The position numbers and the translations under genes are program-made. 64,000 nt of DNA from Xiphophorus maculatus. Lineage: Eukaryota; Chordata; Actinopteri; Cyprinodontiformes; Poeciliidae. The notes below the pieces were generated by a model, which ran no database searches, was not told the origin of the DNA, and saw only the letters and a program-made list of their open reading frames with translations. Positions 47,301 through 59,300 of the stretch are shown one piece after another (the stretch's first letter is position 1; each line of letters begins with the position of its first letter). Location: positions 13,605,463 to 13,669,462 of the forward strand of contig NC_036456.1 in assembly GCF_002775205.1 (NCBI RefSeq), given 5' to 3'.

Positions 47301-50300
47301 TGGTTGTAGCTACTGTGGTTGTTGTTGGAGCAGCTGTGGTTGTTATGGGAGCAGCTGTGGTTGTGGTTGGAGCCGCTGTTGTTGTGGTTGGAGCCGCTGT
47401 GGTTGTGGTTGTGGCTGCTGTGGTTGTTGTTGGAGCCGCTGTCGTTGTGGTTGGAGCAGCTGTAGTTGTAGTTGGAGCTTCTGTTGTTGTAGTTGGAGCA
47501 GCTGTGGTTGTGGTTGTAGCTACTGTGGTTGTGGTTGTAGCTGCTGTGGTTGTGGTTGGAGCCGCTGTGTTTGTGGTTGGAGCATCTGTGGTTGTAGTTG
47601 TTGCTGCTGTGGTTATGGTTGGAGCCTCTGTTGTTGTAGTTGGAGCAGCTGTGGTTGTGGTTGTAGCTGCTGTGGTTGTGGTTGTAGCTGCTGTGGTTGT
47701 AGTTGTAGATGCTGTTGTTGTGGTTGGAGTCGCTGTGGTTGTTGTTGGAGCCACTGTGGTTGTAGTTATTGCTGCTGTGGTAGTGGTTGGAGCCGTTGTG
47801 GTTGGAGCCGCTGTGGTTGTGTTTGGAGAAGCTGTGGTTGTAGTTGGAGCAGCTGTGGTTGTGGTTGGAGCAGCTGTCGTTGTGGTTGTAGCTGCTGTGG
47901 TTGTAGTTGTAGCTGCTGTGGTTGTGGTTGGAGCCGCTGTGGTTGTTGTTGGAGCCACTGTGGTTGTAGTTGTTGCTGCTGTGGTACTGGTTGGAGCCGT
48001 TGTGGTTGGAGCAGCTGTGGTTGTAGTTGTAGCTGCTGTGGTTGTGGTTGGAGCAGCTGTGGTTGTGGTTGGAGCCTCTGTTGTTGTAGTTGGAGCAGCT
48101 GTGGTTGTGGTTGGAGAGGCTGTGGTTGTTATTGGACCAGCTGTGGTTGTTGTTGGAGCCACTGTGGTTGTGGTTGTAGCTACTGTGGTTGTGGTTGTAG
48201 CTGCTGTGGTTGTGGTTGGAGCAGCTGTGGTTGTGGTTGTAGCTACTGTGGTTGTTGTTGGAGCAGCTGTGGTTGTTGTTGGAGCAGCTGTGGTTGTGGT
48301 TGGACCCGCTGTGGTTGTGGTTGGAGCCGCTGTGGTTGTGGTTGTGGCTGCTGTGGTTGTTGTTGGAGCCGCTGTGGTTGTGGTTGGAGCAGCTGTAGTT
48401 GTAGTTGGAGCCTCTGTTGTTGTAGTTGGAGCAGCTGTGGTTGTGGTTGTAGCTACTGTGGTTGTGGTTGTAGCTGCGGTGGTTGTGGTTGGAGCCGCTG
48501 TGGTTGTGGTTGGAGCATCTGTGGTTGTAGTTGGAGCAGCTGTGGTTGTGGTTGGAGCAGCTGTCGTTGTTGTTGGAGCCGCTGTGGTTGTAGTTGTAGC
48601 TGCTGTGGTTGTGGTTGTAGCTGCTGTGGTTGTAGTTGTAGCTGCTGTGGTTGTGGTTGGAGCCGCTGTGGTTGTTGTTGGAGCCACTGTGGTTGTAGTT
48701 GTTGCTGCTGTTGTAGTGGTTGGAGCCGTTGTGGTTGGAGCCGCTGTGGTTGTGGTTGTAGCTGCTGTGGTTGTAGTTGTAGCTGCTGTGGTTGTGGTTG
48801 GAGCCGCTGTGGATGTGGTAGGAGCAGCTGTTGTTGTGGTTGGAGCAGCTGTGGTTGTGGTTTGAGCCGCTGTGGTTGTGGTTAGTGCAGCTGTGGTTGT
48901 GGTTGGAGCCGCTGTTGTTGTGGTTGTAGCCGCTGTGTTTGTGGTTGGAGCAGCTGTGGTTGTGGTTGCTGTAGCTGTGGTTGTGGTTGGAGCAGCTGTG
49001 GTTGTGGTTGGAGCAACTGTGGTTGTTGTTGGAGCAGCTGTTGTTGTGGTTGGAGCAGCTGTGGTTGTGGTTGGAGCAGCTGTGGTTGTAGTTGGTGTAG
49101 CTGTGGTTGTGGTTGCTGTAGGTGTGGTTGTGGTTGGAGCTGTTGTTGTTGTGGTTGGAGCAGCTGTGGTTGTGGTTGGTGTAGCTGTGGTTGTGGTTGG
49201 AGCTGCTGTTGTTGTGGTTGGAGCCTCTGTGGTTGTGGTTGGAGCTGCTGTTGTTGTGGTTGGAGCAGCTGTGGTTGTGGTTGGAGCAGTTGTTGTTGTG
49301 GTTGGAGCCGCTGTGGTTGTGGTTAGTGCAGCTGTGGTTGTGGTTGGAGCCGCTGTGGTTGTGGTTGGAGCCGCTGTGGTTGTGGTTGGAGCCGATGTGG
49401 TTGTGGTTGGTGCAGCCGTTGTTGTGGTTGGAGCAGCCGTTGTTGTGGTTGGAGCCGCTGTGGTTGTGGTTGGAGCCGCTGTGGTTGTGGTGGGACCACC
49501 TGTGGTTGTGGTTGGTGTAGCTGTGGTTGTTGTTGGTGTATCTGTGGTTGTGGTTGGAGCTGCTGTTGTTGTGGTTGGAGCAGCTGTGGTTGTGGTTGGA
49601 GCTGCTGTGGTTGTGGTTGGAGCTGCTGTTGTTGTGGTTGGAGCAGCTGTGGTTGTGGTTGGAGCAGCTGTTGTTGTGGTCGGAGCCTCTGTGGTTGTGG
49701 TTGGAGCTGCTGTTGTTGTGGTCGGTGCAGCTGTGGTTGTGGTTGGAGCCGCTGTGGTTGTGGTTAGTGCAGCTGTGGTTGTGGTTGGAGCAGCTGTGGT
49801 TGTGGTTGGAGCAGCTGTGGTTGTAGTTGGTGTAGCTGTGGTTGTGGTTGCTGTAGGTGTGGTTGTGGTTGGAGCTGCTGTTGTTGTGGTTGGAGCAGCT
49901 GTGGTTGTGGTTGGTGTAGCTGTGTTTGTGGTTGCAGCTGCTGTTGTTGTGGTTGGAGCCTCTGTGGTTGTGGTTGGAGCTGCTGTTGTTGTGGTTGGAG
50001 CAGCTGTGGTTGAGGTTGGAGCAGTTGTTGTTGTGGTTGGAGCCGCTGTGGTTGTGGTTAGTGCAGCTGTGGTTGTAGTTGGAGCCGCTGTGGTTGTGGT
50101 TGGAGCCAATGTGGTTGTGGTTGGTGCAGCTGTTGTTGTGGTTGGAGCAGCCGTTGTTGTGGTTGGAGCCGCTGTGGTTGTGGTTAGTGCAGCTGTGGTT
50201 GTGGTTGGAGCCGCTGTGGTTGTGGTGGGAGCACCTGTGGTTGTGCTTGGTGTAGCTGTGGTTGTTGTTGGTGTATCTGTGGTTGTGGTTGGAGCTGCTG

Positions 50301-52114
50301 TTGTTGTGGTTGGAGCAGCTGTGGTTGTGGTTGGAGCTGCTGTTGTTGTGGTTGGTGCAGCTGTGGTTGTGGTTGGAGCCGCTGTGGTTGTGGTTAGTGC
50401 AGCTGTGGTTGTGGTTGGAGCAGCTGTGGTTGTGGTTGGAGCAACTGTGGTTGTGGTTGGAGCAGCTGTTGTTGTGGTTGGAGCAGCTGTGGTTGTGGTT
50501 GGAGCAGCTGTGGTTGTAGTTGGTGTAGCTGTGGTTGTGGTTGCTGTAGGTGTGGTTGTGGTTGGAGCTGCTGTTGTTGTGGTTGGAGCAGCTGTGGTTG
50601 TGGTTGGAGCCTCTGTGGTTGTGGTTGGAGCTGCTGTTGTTGTGGTTGGAGCAGCTGTGGTTGTGGTTGGAGCAGCTGTTGTTGTGGTTGGAGCCGCTGT
50701 GGTTGTGGTTAGTGCAGCTGTGGTTGGAGCCGCTGTGGTTGTAGTGGGAGCTGCTGTGGTTGTGGTTGGTGTAGCTGTGGTTGTGGTTGGAGCTGCTGTT
50801 GTTGTGGTTGGAGCAGCTGTTATTGTGGTTGGAACAGCTGTTGTTGTGGTCGGAGCCTCTGTGGTTGTGGTTGGAGCTGCTGTTGTTGTGGTTGGTGCAG
50901 CTGTGGTTGTGGTTGGAGCCGCTGTGGTTGTGGTCAGTGCAGCTGTGGTTGTGGTTGGAGCAGCTGTGGTTGTGGTTGGAGCAACTCTGGTTGTGGTTGG
51001 AGCAGCTGTTGTTGTGGTTGGAGCAGCTGTGGTTGTGGTTGGAGCAGCTGTGGTTGTAGTTGGTGTAGCTGTGGTAGTGGTTGCTGTAGGTGTGGTTGTG
51101 GTTGGAGCTGCTGTTGTTGTGGTTGGAGCAGCTGTGGTTGTGGTTGGAGCCTCTGTGGTTGTGGTTGGAGCTGCTGTTGTTGTGGTTGGAGCAGCTGTGG
51201 TTGTGGTTGGAGCAGCTGTTGTTGTGGTTGGAGCCGCTGTGGTTGTGGTTAGTGCAGCTGTGGTTGTGGTTGGAGCCGCTGTGGTTGTAGTGGGAGCAGC
51301 TGTGGTTGTGGTTGGTGTAGCTGTGGTTGTGGTTGGTGTAGCTGTGGTTGTGGTTGGAGTTGCTGTTGTTGTGGTTGGAGCAGCTGTGGTTGTGGTTGGT
51401 GTAGCTGTGGTTGTGGTTGGAGCTGCTGTGGTTGTGGTTGGAGCCACTGTGGTTGTGGTTGGAGCAGCTGTTGTTGTGGTTGGAGCCTCTGTGGTTGTGG
51501 TTGGAGCTGCTGTTGTTGTGGTTGGTGCAGCTGTGGTTGTGGTTGGAGCCGCTGTGGTTGTGGTTGGAGCAGCTGTTGTTGTGGTTGGTGCAGCTGTGGT
51601 TGTGGTTGGAGCCGCTGTGGTTGTGGTTGGAGCCGCTGTGGTTGTGGTTGGAGCAGCTGTGGTTGTGGTTGGTGTAGCTGTGGTTGTGGTTGGAGCAGCT
51701 GTTGTTGTGGTTGGAGCCTCTGTGGTTGTGGTTGGAGCTGCTGTTGTTGTGGTTGGTGCAGCTGTGGTTGTGGTTGGAGCCGCTGTGGTTGTGGTTGGAG
51801 CAGCTGTTGTTGTGCTTGGTGTAGCTGTGGTTGTGGTTGGAGCAGCTGTGGTTGTGGTTGGTGTAGCTGTGGTTGTGGTTGGTGTAGCTGTGGTTGTGGT
51901 TGGAGCTGCTGTGGTTGTGGTTGGAGCAGCTGTGGTTGATGACTGTGCAGTCGTCAGCGTTGTACTTGCTGTCGGTTGGAATTTGTTGGTAAAGTTTTTT
52001 ATTATATTAAACTGTTATTTTACAGTTTCATATTTACACAAATCTTTTAAGTTTTTCCTTTGTGAACTTACCATTTAGCATTAGTAGTATCATCAAGATT
52101 CCTTTAAGTCCCAT
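35390..52114 (-). CDS. Gene B: complete giant GPI-anchored SEA mucin-like protein
   Basis: Coding exons: 52072..52114, 40162..51968, 39704..39765, 39467..39615, 38359..39239, 38203..38267, 37832..38016, 36173..36624, 35831..35892, 35607..35755 and 35390..35478. They sum to 13,944 nt, exactly 4,647 residues and a stop, with consistent phases throughout. Domains: signal peptide MGLKGILMILLMLN; PTS1 to residue 3914; SEA1 3915-4020 with A-G-S-I-I-N near 3973; PTS2 to 4279; SEA2-like to 4397; PTS3 (84-bp repeats with N-x-T sequons) to 4515; SEA3 to 4618 with S-G-S-I-I-N; C-terminus SSGVSHK then LIMAFCMVLLSWML and SSQH-stop, a GPI-signal pattern. The 11.8-kb PTS1 exon is by far the largest in the window. 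Likely a secreted-pathway, cell-surface mucin; tissue and ligand cannot be told from sequence. It has the same order and exon sizes as C. Its tail is nearly identical to gene A's. Confidence 0.86.
35607..36274 (-). other. SEA domain 3 of gene B
   Basis: Segments 36173..36274, 35831..35892 and 35607..35755. Reads LTFRSPGETFTADLLD, LEPYYKQSFSSFSDLTVKSF, R-S-G-S-I-I-N-E-M-E-L-R-F. Cleavage-type G-S-I-I retained; next to the GPI-signal exon. Confidence 0.75.
36275..36600 (-). repeat. PTS3 84-bp repeat of gene B
   Basis: Three copies of an 84-bp, 28-residue unit; GTTCCAGG-type starts lie 84 bp apart (36351, 36435). Each unit contains N-G/E-T, N-I-T and N-A-T, so about three N-glycosylation sequons per copy. 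The exon begins S-V-P-A-T-S-A-P-V-V-L-Q-N-T. Confidence 0.85.
37020..37720. other. Intronic segment of distinct composition, gene B
   Basis: About 0.7 kb of more GC-rich sequence within the intron between SEA2 and PTS3. It recurs twice in gene A (58010-58710 and 60150-60850). No coding frame identified. Gene C lacks it, as its matching intron (18053-18229) is only 177 bp. Probably an old insertion in the A/B lineage. Confidence 0.5.
37832..38463 (-). other. SEA-like domain 2 of gene B
   Basis: Segments 38359..38463, 38203..38267 and 37832..38016. Reads VFVVAATVVEPFVEEL, YDIIYSARYGILFIRSFIIS, then R-M-N-G-T-Q-A-E-V-G-V-E-F. N-G-T-Q-A sits where SEA1 and SEA3 have G-S-I-I, so cleavage is unlikely. 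Confidence 0.68.
38464..39236 (-). repeat. PTS2 repeat of gene B
   Basis: Compact Thr-rich repeat encoding cassettes such as VAPTTITTASTTTTAATTTT (about 63 bp). It starts A-P-S-T-T-T-T-M-A-P directly after the acceptor and ends in APTKPKATPTTPTT before SEA2. Its first residues resemble those of gene C PTS2; the rest resembles gene A. Confidence 0.85.
39269..39316. promoter_or_regulatory. Perfect intronic hairpin before PTS2 acceptor, gene B
   Basis: Same structure as in gene C: arms 39269-39290 and 39295-39316. Only the loop differs (AAGA against AAGG), so both arms are unchanged since the duplication. Confidence 0.7.
39467..40269 (-). other. SEA domain 1 of gene B
   Basis: Segments 40162..40269, 39704..39765 and 39467..39615. 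Reads LTFKSDEVFTSDLGDPSSSG, LDPLFRRAFPSFQKTGAMRF, S-A-G-S-I-I-N-S-V-D-L-E-F. Contains one N-I-T sequon in the last strand region. Confidence 0.78.
40270..51950 (-). repeat. PTS1 minisatellite of gene B (11.7 kb)
   Basis: The largest repeat in the window, about 3,900 residues. Three zones can be told apart. The N-terminal zone (about 48.9-51.9 kb) has longer cassettes with a TPTATTTTATP signature. The middle zone (about 43.9-48.8 kb) is dominated by AATTTTT heptads. The C-terminal zone (40.3-43.9 kb) is rich in TEAP and TVAP. Higher-order repeats of about 1,731 bp, 654 bp and 540-735 bp sit in the different zones. Confidence 0.9.
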
Positions 52115-53161
52115 TTTCAATCTTTGTCCTAAAAAAGTTAACACAACACCTGTAAATTTACAGACAAGAGTTACTTCCACCAACTAAATAGATAAATTGA
52201 ATCTCCTTTAAAACAGCCATTTTAAAAACATAAAAAAAGAACTTAATTGATAGTTATTTAGGTTAATTGTAAATAATAAATTATAACTAAGTTGTATAAA
52301 TTGTAAATAATCAATTGTAATAAATAATGAACTGTTCAAGTAAAGATAAACACATTAAAGCAACCAACAACTTTCCTCACAAGAAGACAAAGAAAAATAT
52401 TCAACACAATTTGTGAGTTTCTTACAGTCGATCCTCAAACAATTATCAAAACAGGAAACACATCAAATTGATTTATTGATTTTCAACTTCTTCTTATTAG
52501 TTTTTTAAAGGTTTTTAACAAAAAACACTGTTCTTTAACTACTTGAAATTAAAATAAGCTGTACATATTTCCATTTTGTTGTAGTTAAAAAATCTTTTAT
52601 TAGAATTTTTTTTAAAAAGAATTAATGTGTTAACTAAACGTGTGTTAATGTTTCATTTAAAGTTTTGCCAAGGTATTCTGTAGATTATATTTTGTCATCA
52701 AAATTTAGTTTTTAAATTGTTTTGACATATTTTAATCTAGCTAAAAGTCTGATTAAACTTCCCAGTCACCATTTTATCACAATATTGGCAAACTTACATA
52801 TTTAGTAAGCTTGCCAATATTAAAGACACATAAATACGCGTAAAAGTCCAGTCATTTATTCCAATTCACATTTGCATAAAAAAGAAATGTATTTCTGACT
52901 CTATCAGTGTTTTTTACTTCTCTGTCAATGTATAGGAAATTTATTAGCAAAAGCACGTCACACAGCAGGCTTTTTTGTTTTTAAATTTTGTCTTTTAGGG
53001 GGATGAACGGAGGAGGACATAGTCATTTTAAACAATGACAGTGAGAACCTTAAACACAAATCACATCAACATAATTTTTTAAAAGAAAATCTAAAACCTT
53101 AATTTTTCATACACATGTAAATTACAAAACCTGGCATTATTAGACTAAGGAATGTACTTAC

Positions 53162-53220
53162 CCAAAGCAGTGGCTGGTTTAAAAAGTTCCTCTAACCCTC
53201 TCTTGCTTCTCCTCTAACTC
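53162..53220 (-). other. Non-coding first exon of gene B
   Basis: Donor GTAAGTAC just below 53162, TATA box about 30 bp above the estimated start. Splices to the acceptor before 52128. Only small differences from gene C. Confidence 0.68.
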
Positions 53221-53246
53221 TTGATCAACCAGTCTGCTGCTGAACC

Positions 53247-53415
53247 TTATATATTACCCTTATCTATTGCACCTTATCTATTGCAAGTATGACGCAGGTT
53301 AAAAAATTCATTTTTGAACTGTTGTTGGTGTCAGAGGAATGAAAACAACTCGCAAAGGTGATTTGGTTTGCATTCCTATTGTCCTCTCATTCCGTCAAAG
53401 TGAACAAACCAGACG
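53247..53415 (-). promoter_or_regulatory. Promoter of gene B
   Basis: Minus-strand TATATAAGG at 53245-53253, CTGCGTCAT at 53289-53297 and TTTGTTCACTT at about 53398-53408. It has a short extra duplication around the CTTATCTATTGCA motif compared with gene C. Confidence 0.65.
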
Positions 53416-54373
53416 CCATTATCTTGTTTTGTGTATGCAAAATGGTGCCTTCTAAACCTTCTAATAGAAGAGGGTTTCATAGTTACATAAGGCATTGTAC
53501 TGAATGACTTGGTCGTTTCAGTAATTTACAGTTTAATTTGCCCCACAAGTTCTTTTTTTTTTTTAAAGAAATTTGTATGTCTCTTTTTTTTAGCACAGAT
53601 GCTATGAAATCTACATTCTATAAAGCTGAACAGACTGTTTTGTACAAAGGTTTACGTTATAAAGTGTCTGATGTATTTAAAAACTAACTCAGACAAAAAT
53701 GCCTGTAGACAGACCTATTGTTAAAGATGAATAGCTTTTAAACTGCATGTGTGTTTTTGTGAGTAGTATTCACAAGAGCAAGAATGCAAAGGTGTGGCTG
53801 CGACATTATGTTTGTCTCACTTCGAACACTTCATTGTTACAAATAGCATTAAGCTATTAGACATTAAGACATCAGCATTAAGACATCATGTTTAGTTTTT
53901 TTAAACACTATAAAATTTGTTTATATATTGGCTCAAACTTGTTAAATGGAATAAACTTTATATTTAACAAAGAATTACGTTGTAGATCAACTTCTTGCAA
54001 TCCTGGAATATATTTTAGAATGCGCATAAGAGTATGGCAATAAAATGTACCGCAATAGTCGAAGATGTTTCTGTTGTAGATGTTGTTCAAGTTTAAAACA
54101 AAAGTTTTTGCTACATTATTTTATTTTATTTTGAGCTATTGCAGTTTTAAACCAGCTGGTTTAAAAAGAAACAAAAAGTTCACTGTTCAAAAAGTCCTAA
54201 ATTTTACATTTTCCACATTATTGGAAGAGTTACACAAACCATTTAACGACAAGTCAAAGCACAAATAAGGAAGTGAATGAATAAAATTTCATAAAGATAT
54301 TATTTTTCCCAACATTTAAGATAACATGTATACATATGCCTCATGTAGTTAAGATATGTGTGGTGGTTAAAAT

Positions 54374-54390
54374 ATAATAATAATAATAAT
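54374..54390. repeat. Short (AAT)n tract upstream of gene B
   Basis: Homologue of the long tract at 32088-32160. Confidence 0.85.
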
Positions 54391-54734
54391 AGTAACAGTA
54401 ATTGTGATAAATATATGTTTAGTGGTAGCAACAAACATTTATATCTACTTGTTTTCTCTAATACTAATATGAAAAATTTTACCAGTAATATCCGGTACAC
54501 TTTAAATCCAAAACCATACAAATTTACATACCAAATCTTTGATTTCAAATGTGTCCAAATGTTATCAATAAGTATTTTTTATTTAAGAACGTAATAACAT
54601 AGAACTTGCTATTGGGAAATCTCTTCATCCGGATATATAAATAGCAGCAAAACTGGCCAAACCACCACAAACATGCAGGAAGGAAGATCATAAAACAAGA
54701 TAACAGCTTGCTTACGTTAACATCAACTGAGAAA

Positions 54735-54970
54735 TGAAGCCTAGGCGCAAATTCAAACTGGAAGACTCTTTTATCCCCACTGAAGCGACCTGCCCACAAT
54801 CGCCGACCTATCAACGCCGGACCAAGCCACGTCACGTCCAATCATCGACCAAGTCCCAGCTGATAAGGACCTTCATTCATGGTGTCCTTCGCTCTCCAGC
54901 CGAGCTGTTCTGTCTGTTAGTAAACTCTTCTAATTGTCTTCTTATCTCCGTCTGAGTCTCTCCAGATTGA
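54735..54970 (+). mobile_element. LTR-like insertion, short copy
   Basis: About 235 bp, same family as 23761-24200 but shorter. It lies upstream of gene B and is absent from the matching place upstream of gene C (near 32492), so it is also a post-duplication insertion. A fossil. Confidence 0.5.
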
Positions 54971-55578
54971 ATTCTATAAATACACAAGTTTGTTTTCATT
55001 GTTGGTATTAGAGATTTACATTGTATTTGCTTGAGTGCGTGAACGACGTCAGCAGCAAACAAAGGATTCCTTTGGTCAGAAAAAGCTGAGAAAAAGGTGT
55101 CATTTCCTATTGGACGCCTTCATGACGATTTTAAAATGACTTAGATAAAAAAACAGCACAACTGAAAGAGTCTTTTATTTGACATTGGAAGATTTAAATT
55201 AACTTTTTGAAAACATTGTTTTTTTTTCTCTCACAGTTTGACTTTACATCAGACTAAACTCTAACCAGGTACGAAAAGAATTCTTCATTCGTTTTCAATT
55301 CAGTTAGTGCCAGAACATTTATAAAGACATTTTCTAATGATCATTTTTATTACTTCATTTAAATTCATTTAAATTCCAAGAAGGAATGATTAAAATAAAA
55401 GCATGTCTTTGGAAATGCTTTATGTGATTTGTAATTTCCTTTAAAAAATAAACAGAAAATAAAAAGCGAGATAAATTTTTAAAATTTAAATCAGACATCA
55501 GATTTAGTATGAAAAAAATCTGAGATTTTATTTTTCAGCTCTGTCACTCAGCCCAATGAGTAACTGCTCAGTGGTGTA

Positions 55579-55632
55579 TTTATTGCTCAGAATAGAATAG
55601 AAGCAATACTTTTACATATTAATTTCTTTATT
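55579..55632 (-). terminator. Candidate polyadenylation signals of gene A
   Basis: Minus-strand AATAAA at 55627-55632 and 55579-55584, homologous to those of gene B. Confidence 0.5.
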
Positions 55633-56378
55633 GGAAACAGCTACATTGCATTTTATACCCTTTAACACATCTTTCACCCTAAAGATAAATATTGCAATAA
55701 TCTCATATGAATGTAATTTAATGTTCATATTGTATATAATTAAATTTCTTCATTAGTTACACGGAAATAAGCTTGCATAACACTTAAGAGCATACTGAAT
55801 ACAGAACCAATCGATCTCATTGATATGTTTATATTGAAAAGAAAAACAAAATAATCACAAAGGTTTCAGACGTTCTACATTTCTTTTATCCCACAACATT
55901 CATTTATAGAGGATTCTGGCATAAATTGTGTCACCCACTCATCAGTCATTCAGGCAATTCCTTCATTAGTATTTCAAATATATGTATATATAAATAATGA
56001 ACACAATAATTAAACTTTGTATAAGAATAAAGTGCAGTTACTTTGAGAGAAAAAGTTTTAAATCCTACATCACTTCTTTAGACAACATAAATAACTCTCT
56101 CAATAGACGCAGGCAGTACACAAGTTGTTTTCTTCATAGACTGGATCCAGGATTTTGCTGCCAAAGTAACAATATCCTACTAACATCTTCACAAGTAGTA
56201 CAAATAATAAATGTGGTTTTACCAGCATTTCAGTTTTTGACTGATGATTTGCTGAAACATGCTTGGAAAATGTTGACTAATTATATCTCTTAAACAAAAT
56301 GCCCTCTCATGATGTCTTGGGTGGTTTCCACTTAGAATAATTTTTAAGCAGATCATCCACTAGAAATTAGCAGAGATG

Positions 56379-59300
56379 TTAGTGTTGGCTTGACAGCATC
56401 CATGACAACAGGACCATGCAGAAAGCCATGATGAGACTGATCTTGTGGCTTACTCCACTTGACACTTCTGTAAACATTGAGAAAGCAAAACACGACGTCA
56501 ACAAAATGTTTGATAATAAAACGGTTTTTAAATGTATTTTATGATTTTTGTTTATGTAGATAATTATCTTGATATCTGAATTTATTGTAGCTTACGTGTG
56601 CCATCGACGAAAATACTAGCAGCATCAATGGTGAAGGCAGTGATGTTTGAAGCCGCCTTGACCAAAACTTGTGCAATTTCGGAGCCAGTAGGAGCAGATG
56701 CAGATACAAATCGAAGCTCCATTTCATTGATGATTGAGCCGCTTCTGTACAACAGAAAACATATGATGTGAGTTGAAAGAATTAAAAAAAATTTTTTTAG
56801 AATATTGTAAACGAATTACCTGAAAGACTTCACTGTTAGATCACTGAATGAAGAAAATGATTGCTTGTAGAATGGTTCAAGCTGAAGAAAGAAGAAAGTT
56901 TGAATCAAATCTCGATGCTAAGAGTGTAAATAAACAATGCTCAATGTGTAAATAACACAACTAAACAAAGTTGTGTCATTTAGAACATTGTGGAAATTAT
57001 TCATACCAAACATACAGAACAAGAAATATATTTAAGTAGAATCTCAATAAAAATGTACATTTATTTTTTGACAAAAAAAAAAGTCTTGCCACATTGCTTA
57101 ACAAGTGTAGAAAATATGTTGTGATCATTTGGCTGTTACAAATTTCAAAGAAAATTACTCACAGTTGACTTTAAAAGTGCAGCTCGGTTTTTAAATGCTG
57201 TTGAGGTCGAGTCGAGTAAATCAGCTGTAAAGGTCTCTCCGGGAGACCTAAAGGTCAGCTGCCTTACTGTTTGCACCACAGTTGTGGTTTTTGTTGTAAT
57301 GGTTGTAACTGCTGCAGTTGTTGCTTTACTGGCAGTTGACGTTCCAGGTTTTGTTGTTGCCACTCCGGTAGTGATGTTTGCAGCAGTTTCATTAGTTGTA
57401 GTTGTTGCATTGCTGGCAGTTGATGTTCCAGGTGTTGTTGTTGCCACTCCGGTAGTGATGTTTGCAGCAGTTTCATTAGTTGCAGTTGTTGCATTGCTGG
57501 CAGTTGACGTTCCAGGTGTTGTTGTTGCCACTCCGGTAGTGATGTTTGCAGCAGTTCCATTAGTTGTAGTTGTTGTATTTTGCAAAACTACTGGGGCTGA
57601 AGTTGCAGGTACACCTGCCAAACAAAGACAAGCATTGAAAGCAACATATTAGTGTGCAGAAAAACAACCAAAAAGTGAAATGTAAAATTGATCATTTTTC
57701 TTTACCATTACAATACATGAACTAATACTTATTTGGTAAAGTGAAAGCAATAAGTAATCAACTTAATATTTATCACAATAAAAATAAACTATGTAGTTAG
57801 TGGTTTTTTTTTTTTTAATCAGTCTGTGCATATTTTGGTCATTGAATTTTCTTTTTAGTTACTAATGTGCTGACAAATAAAGACAGGAATTGCTTGATTT
57901 ATTGTTTTAAAATTAACCTGAAAGTCAACTGCTTTTTCTTTATGGTGATAAAAATAACAATGAATGAAATAATTGTTTTTAAATCATATTTTAAAAGATA
58001 ATTAGCGATGACAAAGATTCTCAAAATTTCTCACTCTGCTTGGAAGTTTTCCAGTCATGTTCCACTGGGAGGTTAGCTTGGTAAAAACCAGTCCCCTGTT
58101 CTGTACTCACTTCATACAGAAGGCCTGCTCCCCCGGCTATAGAGTAATGATCGTTTACAGGAAGTGTGGATTGTGTTCAAGTTTGAAACCGCTGGCAAAG
58201 ATGTAGTTCCCTACTCCCCAGGAAGCTTCACTGAGCTGGCTCATTACATGGCCAATCGTTAGCGACTCTGTAAAGTCAAATCCAATCTTTTCAAACATCA
58301 GCAAAATCCACAACTCCTGCAATCAATAATTTCTCAGTAACCCAGGGTCCAGACCCTTTGTATGGAGCAAAGTGTAAAACAAGGGGCTTGTTTTACCAGG
58401 TGTCTTGGAAAATAAAACTTTCGCCTATTTACTGGGAAGAATGAACTGATAATGAAGGTTTCTGAGCAGGTGTTATACTTATGGAACTGATAACGGAGGT
58501 TTCAGGGAAGATGTTTTTCTCTTCCTTGTCCAACCGAAACTCCTTTGAACCGGGTTTGATTTAGGGACAGAGGTACCAATTAACCAGAGATGAGAGAAAC
58601 TTAGAGAAGATCCTACAGGAGAGAGATGGGTGGAAGGCACCGTGTACGTGACTGACAAGATATAAAAGGAGAATTGTATGAATCATCTGCCTAATTACAA
58701 AATTAGAGATACTTAGTGTCTTGCTACTCCGCAGAGAATTAGGATAATTAGAAATATAATTATGAAGTAAAATTACTTGAGTAACCTTAAATATATGGCT
58801 TTATGTGTTTCAAACACTTTGTTCTTACTTATTATTTGAATGGAATTCACGTCGAATGTGACATTCAAAGTGATGTTGGGGTTATTCACAGCCTCCTTCA
58901 GTGTTGCTTGAACATCTTCAGCCTTTGGGATTGTCTCAGCTGGTGTGGTTTTATTGAACTCTACGCCAACCTCTGCTTGAGTACCATTCATTCGAAATCT
59001 GGTGAAGGCTGGTCTGAAAAAAGAGATCAACACTCAAACTGATTTCAAATATTAAAATTCTATGTATGTGGTGGAAATAATAAATTATGTGTAATATGTC
59101 TTTCAGATTATTTTGTTCCTAGTTGGTCATTACCACTATAAATGTAAATAAAACATACAAGTAGATGAACTTGACTAATAAAGTCAAAAGCTTACATACT
59201 TGAAGGAAACGATAAAACTCCGGATGAAGAGAATTCCATATCTTGACCTGTAGATGATATCATACTGTAGAAGAGAAAACATGTTAAAATTCATTGTAAA

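Larger units (their letters stand above)
51968..55357. repeat. Segmental duplication, copy in gene B 5' region
   Basis: Partner of 29665-32879, displaced by about 22.3 kb. Confidence 0.85.

Noticed and set aside
44860-48885. Cys/Gly/Trp-rich plus-strand frame and the Gln/Pro/Leu-rich minus-strand frames
   Set aside because: Other phases of the same stop-free repeat; no independent evidence of coding.
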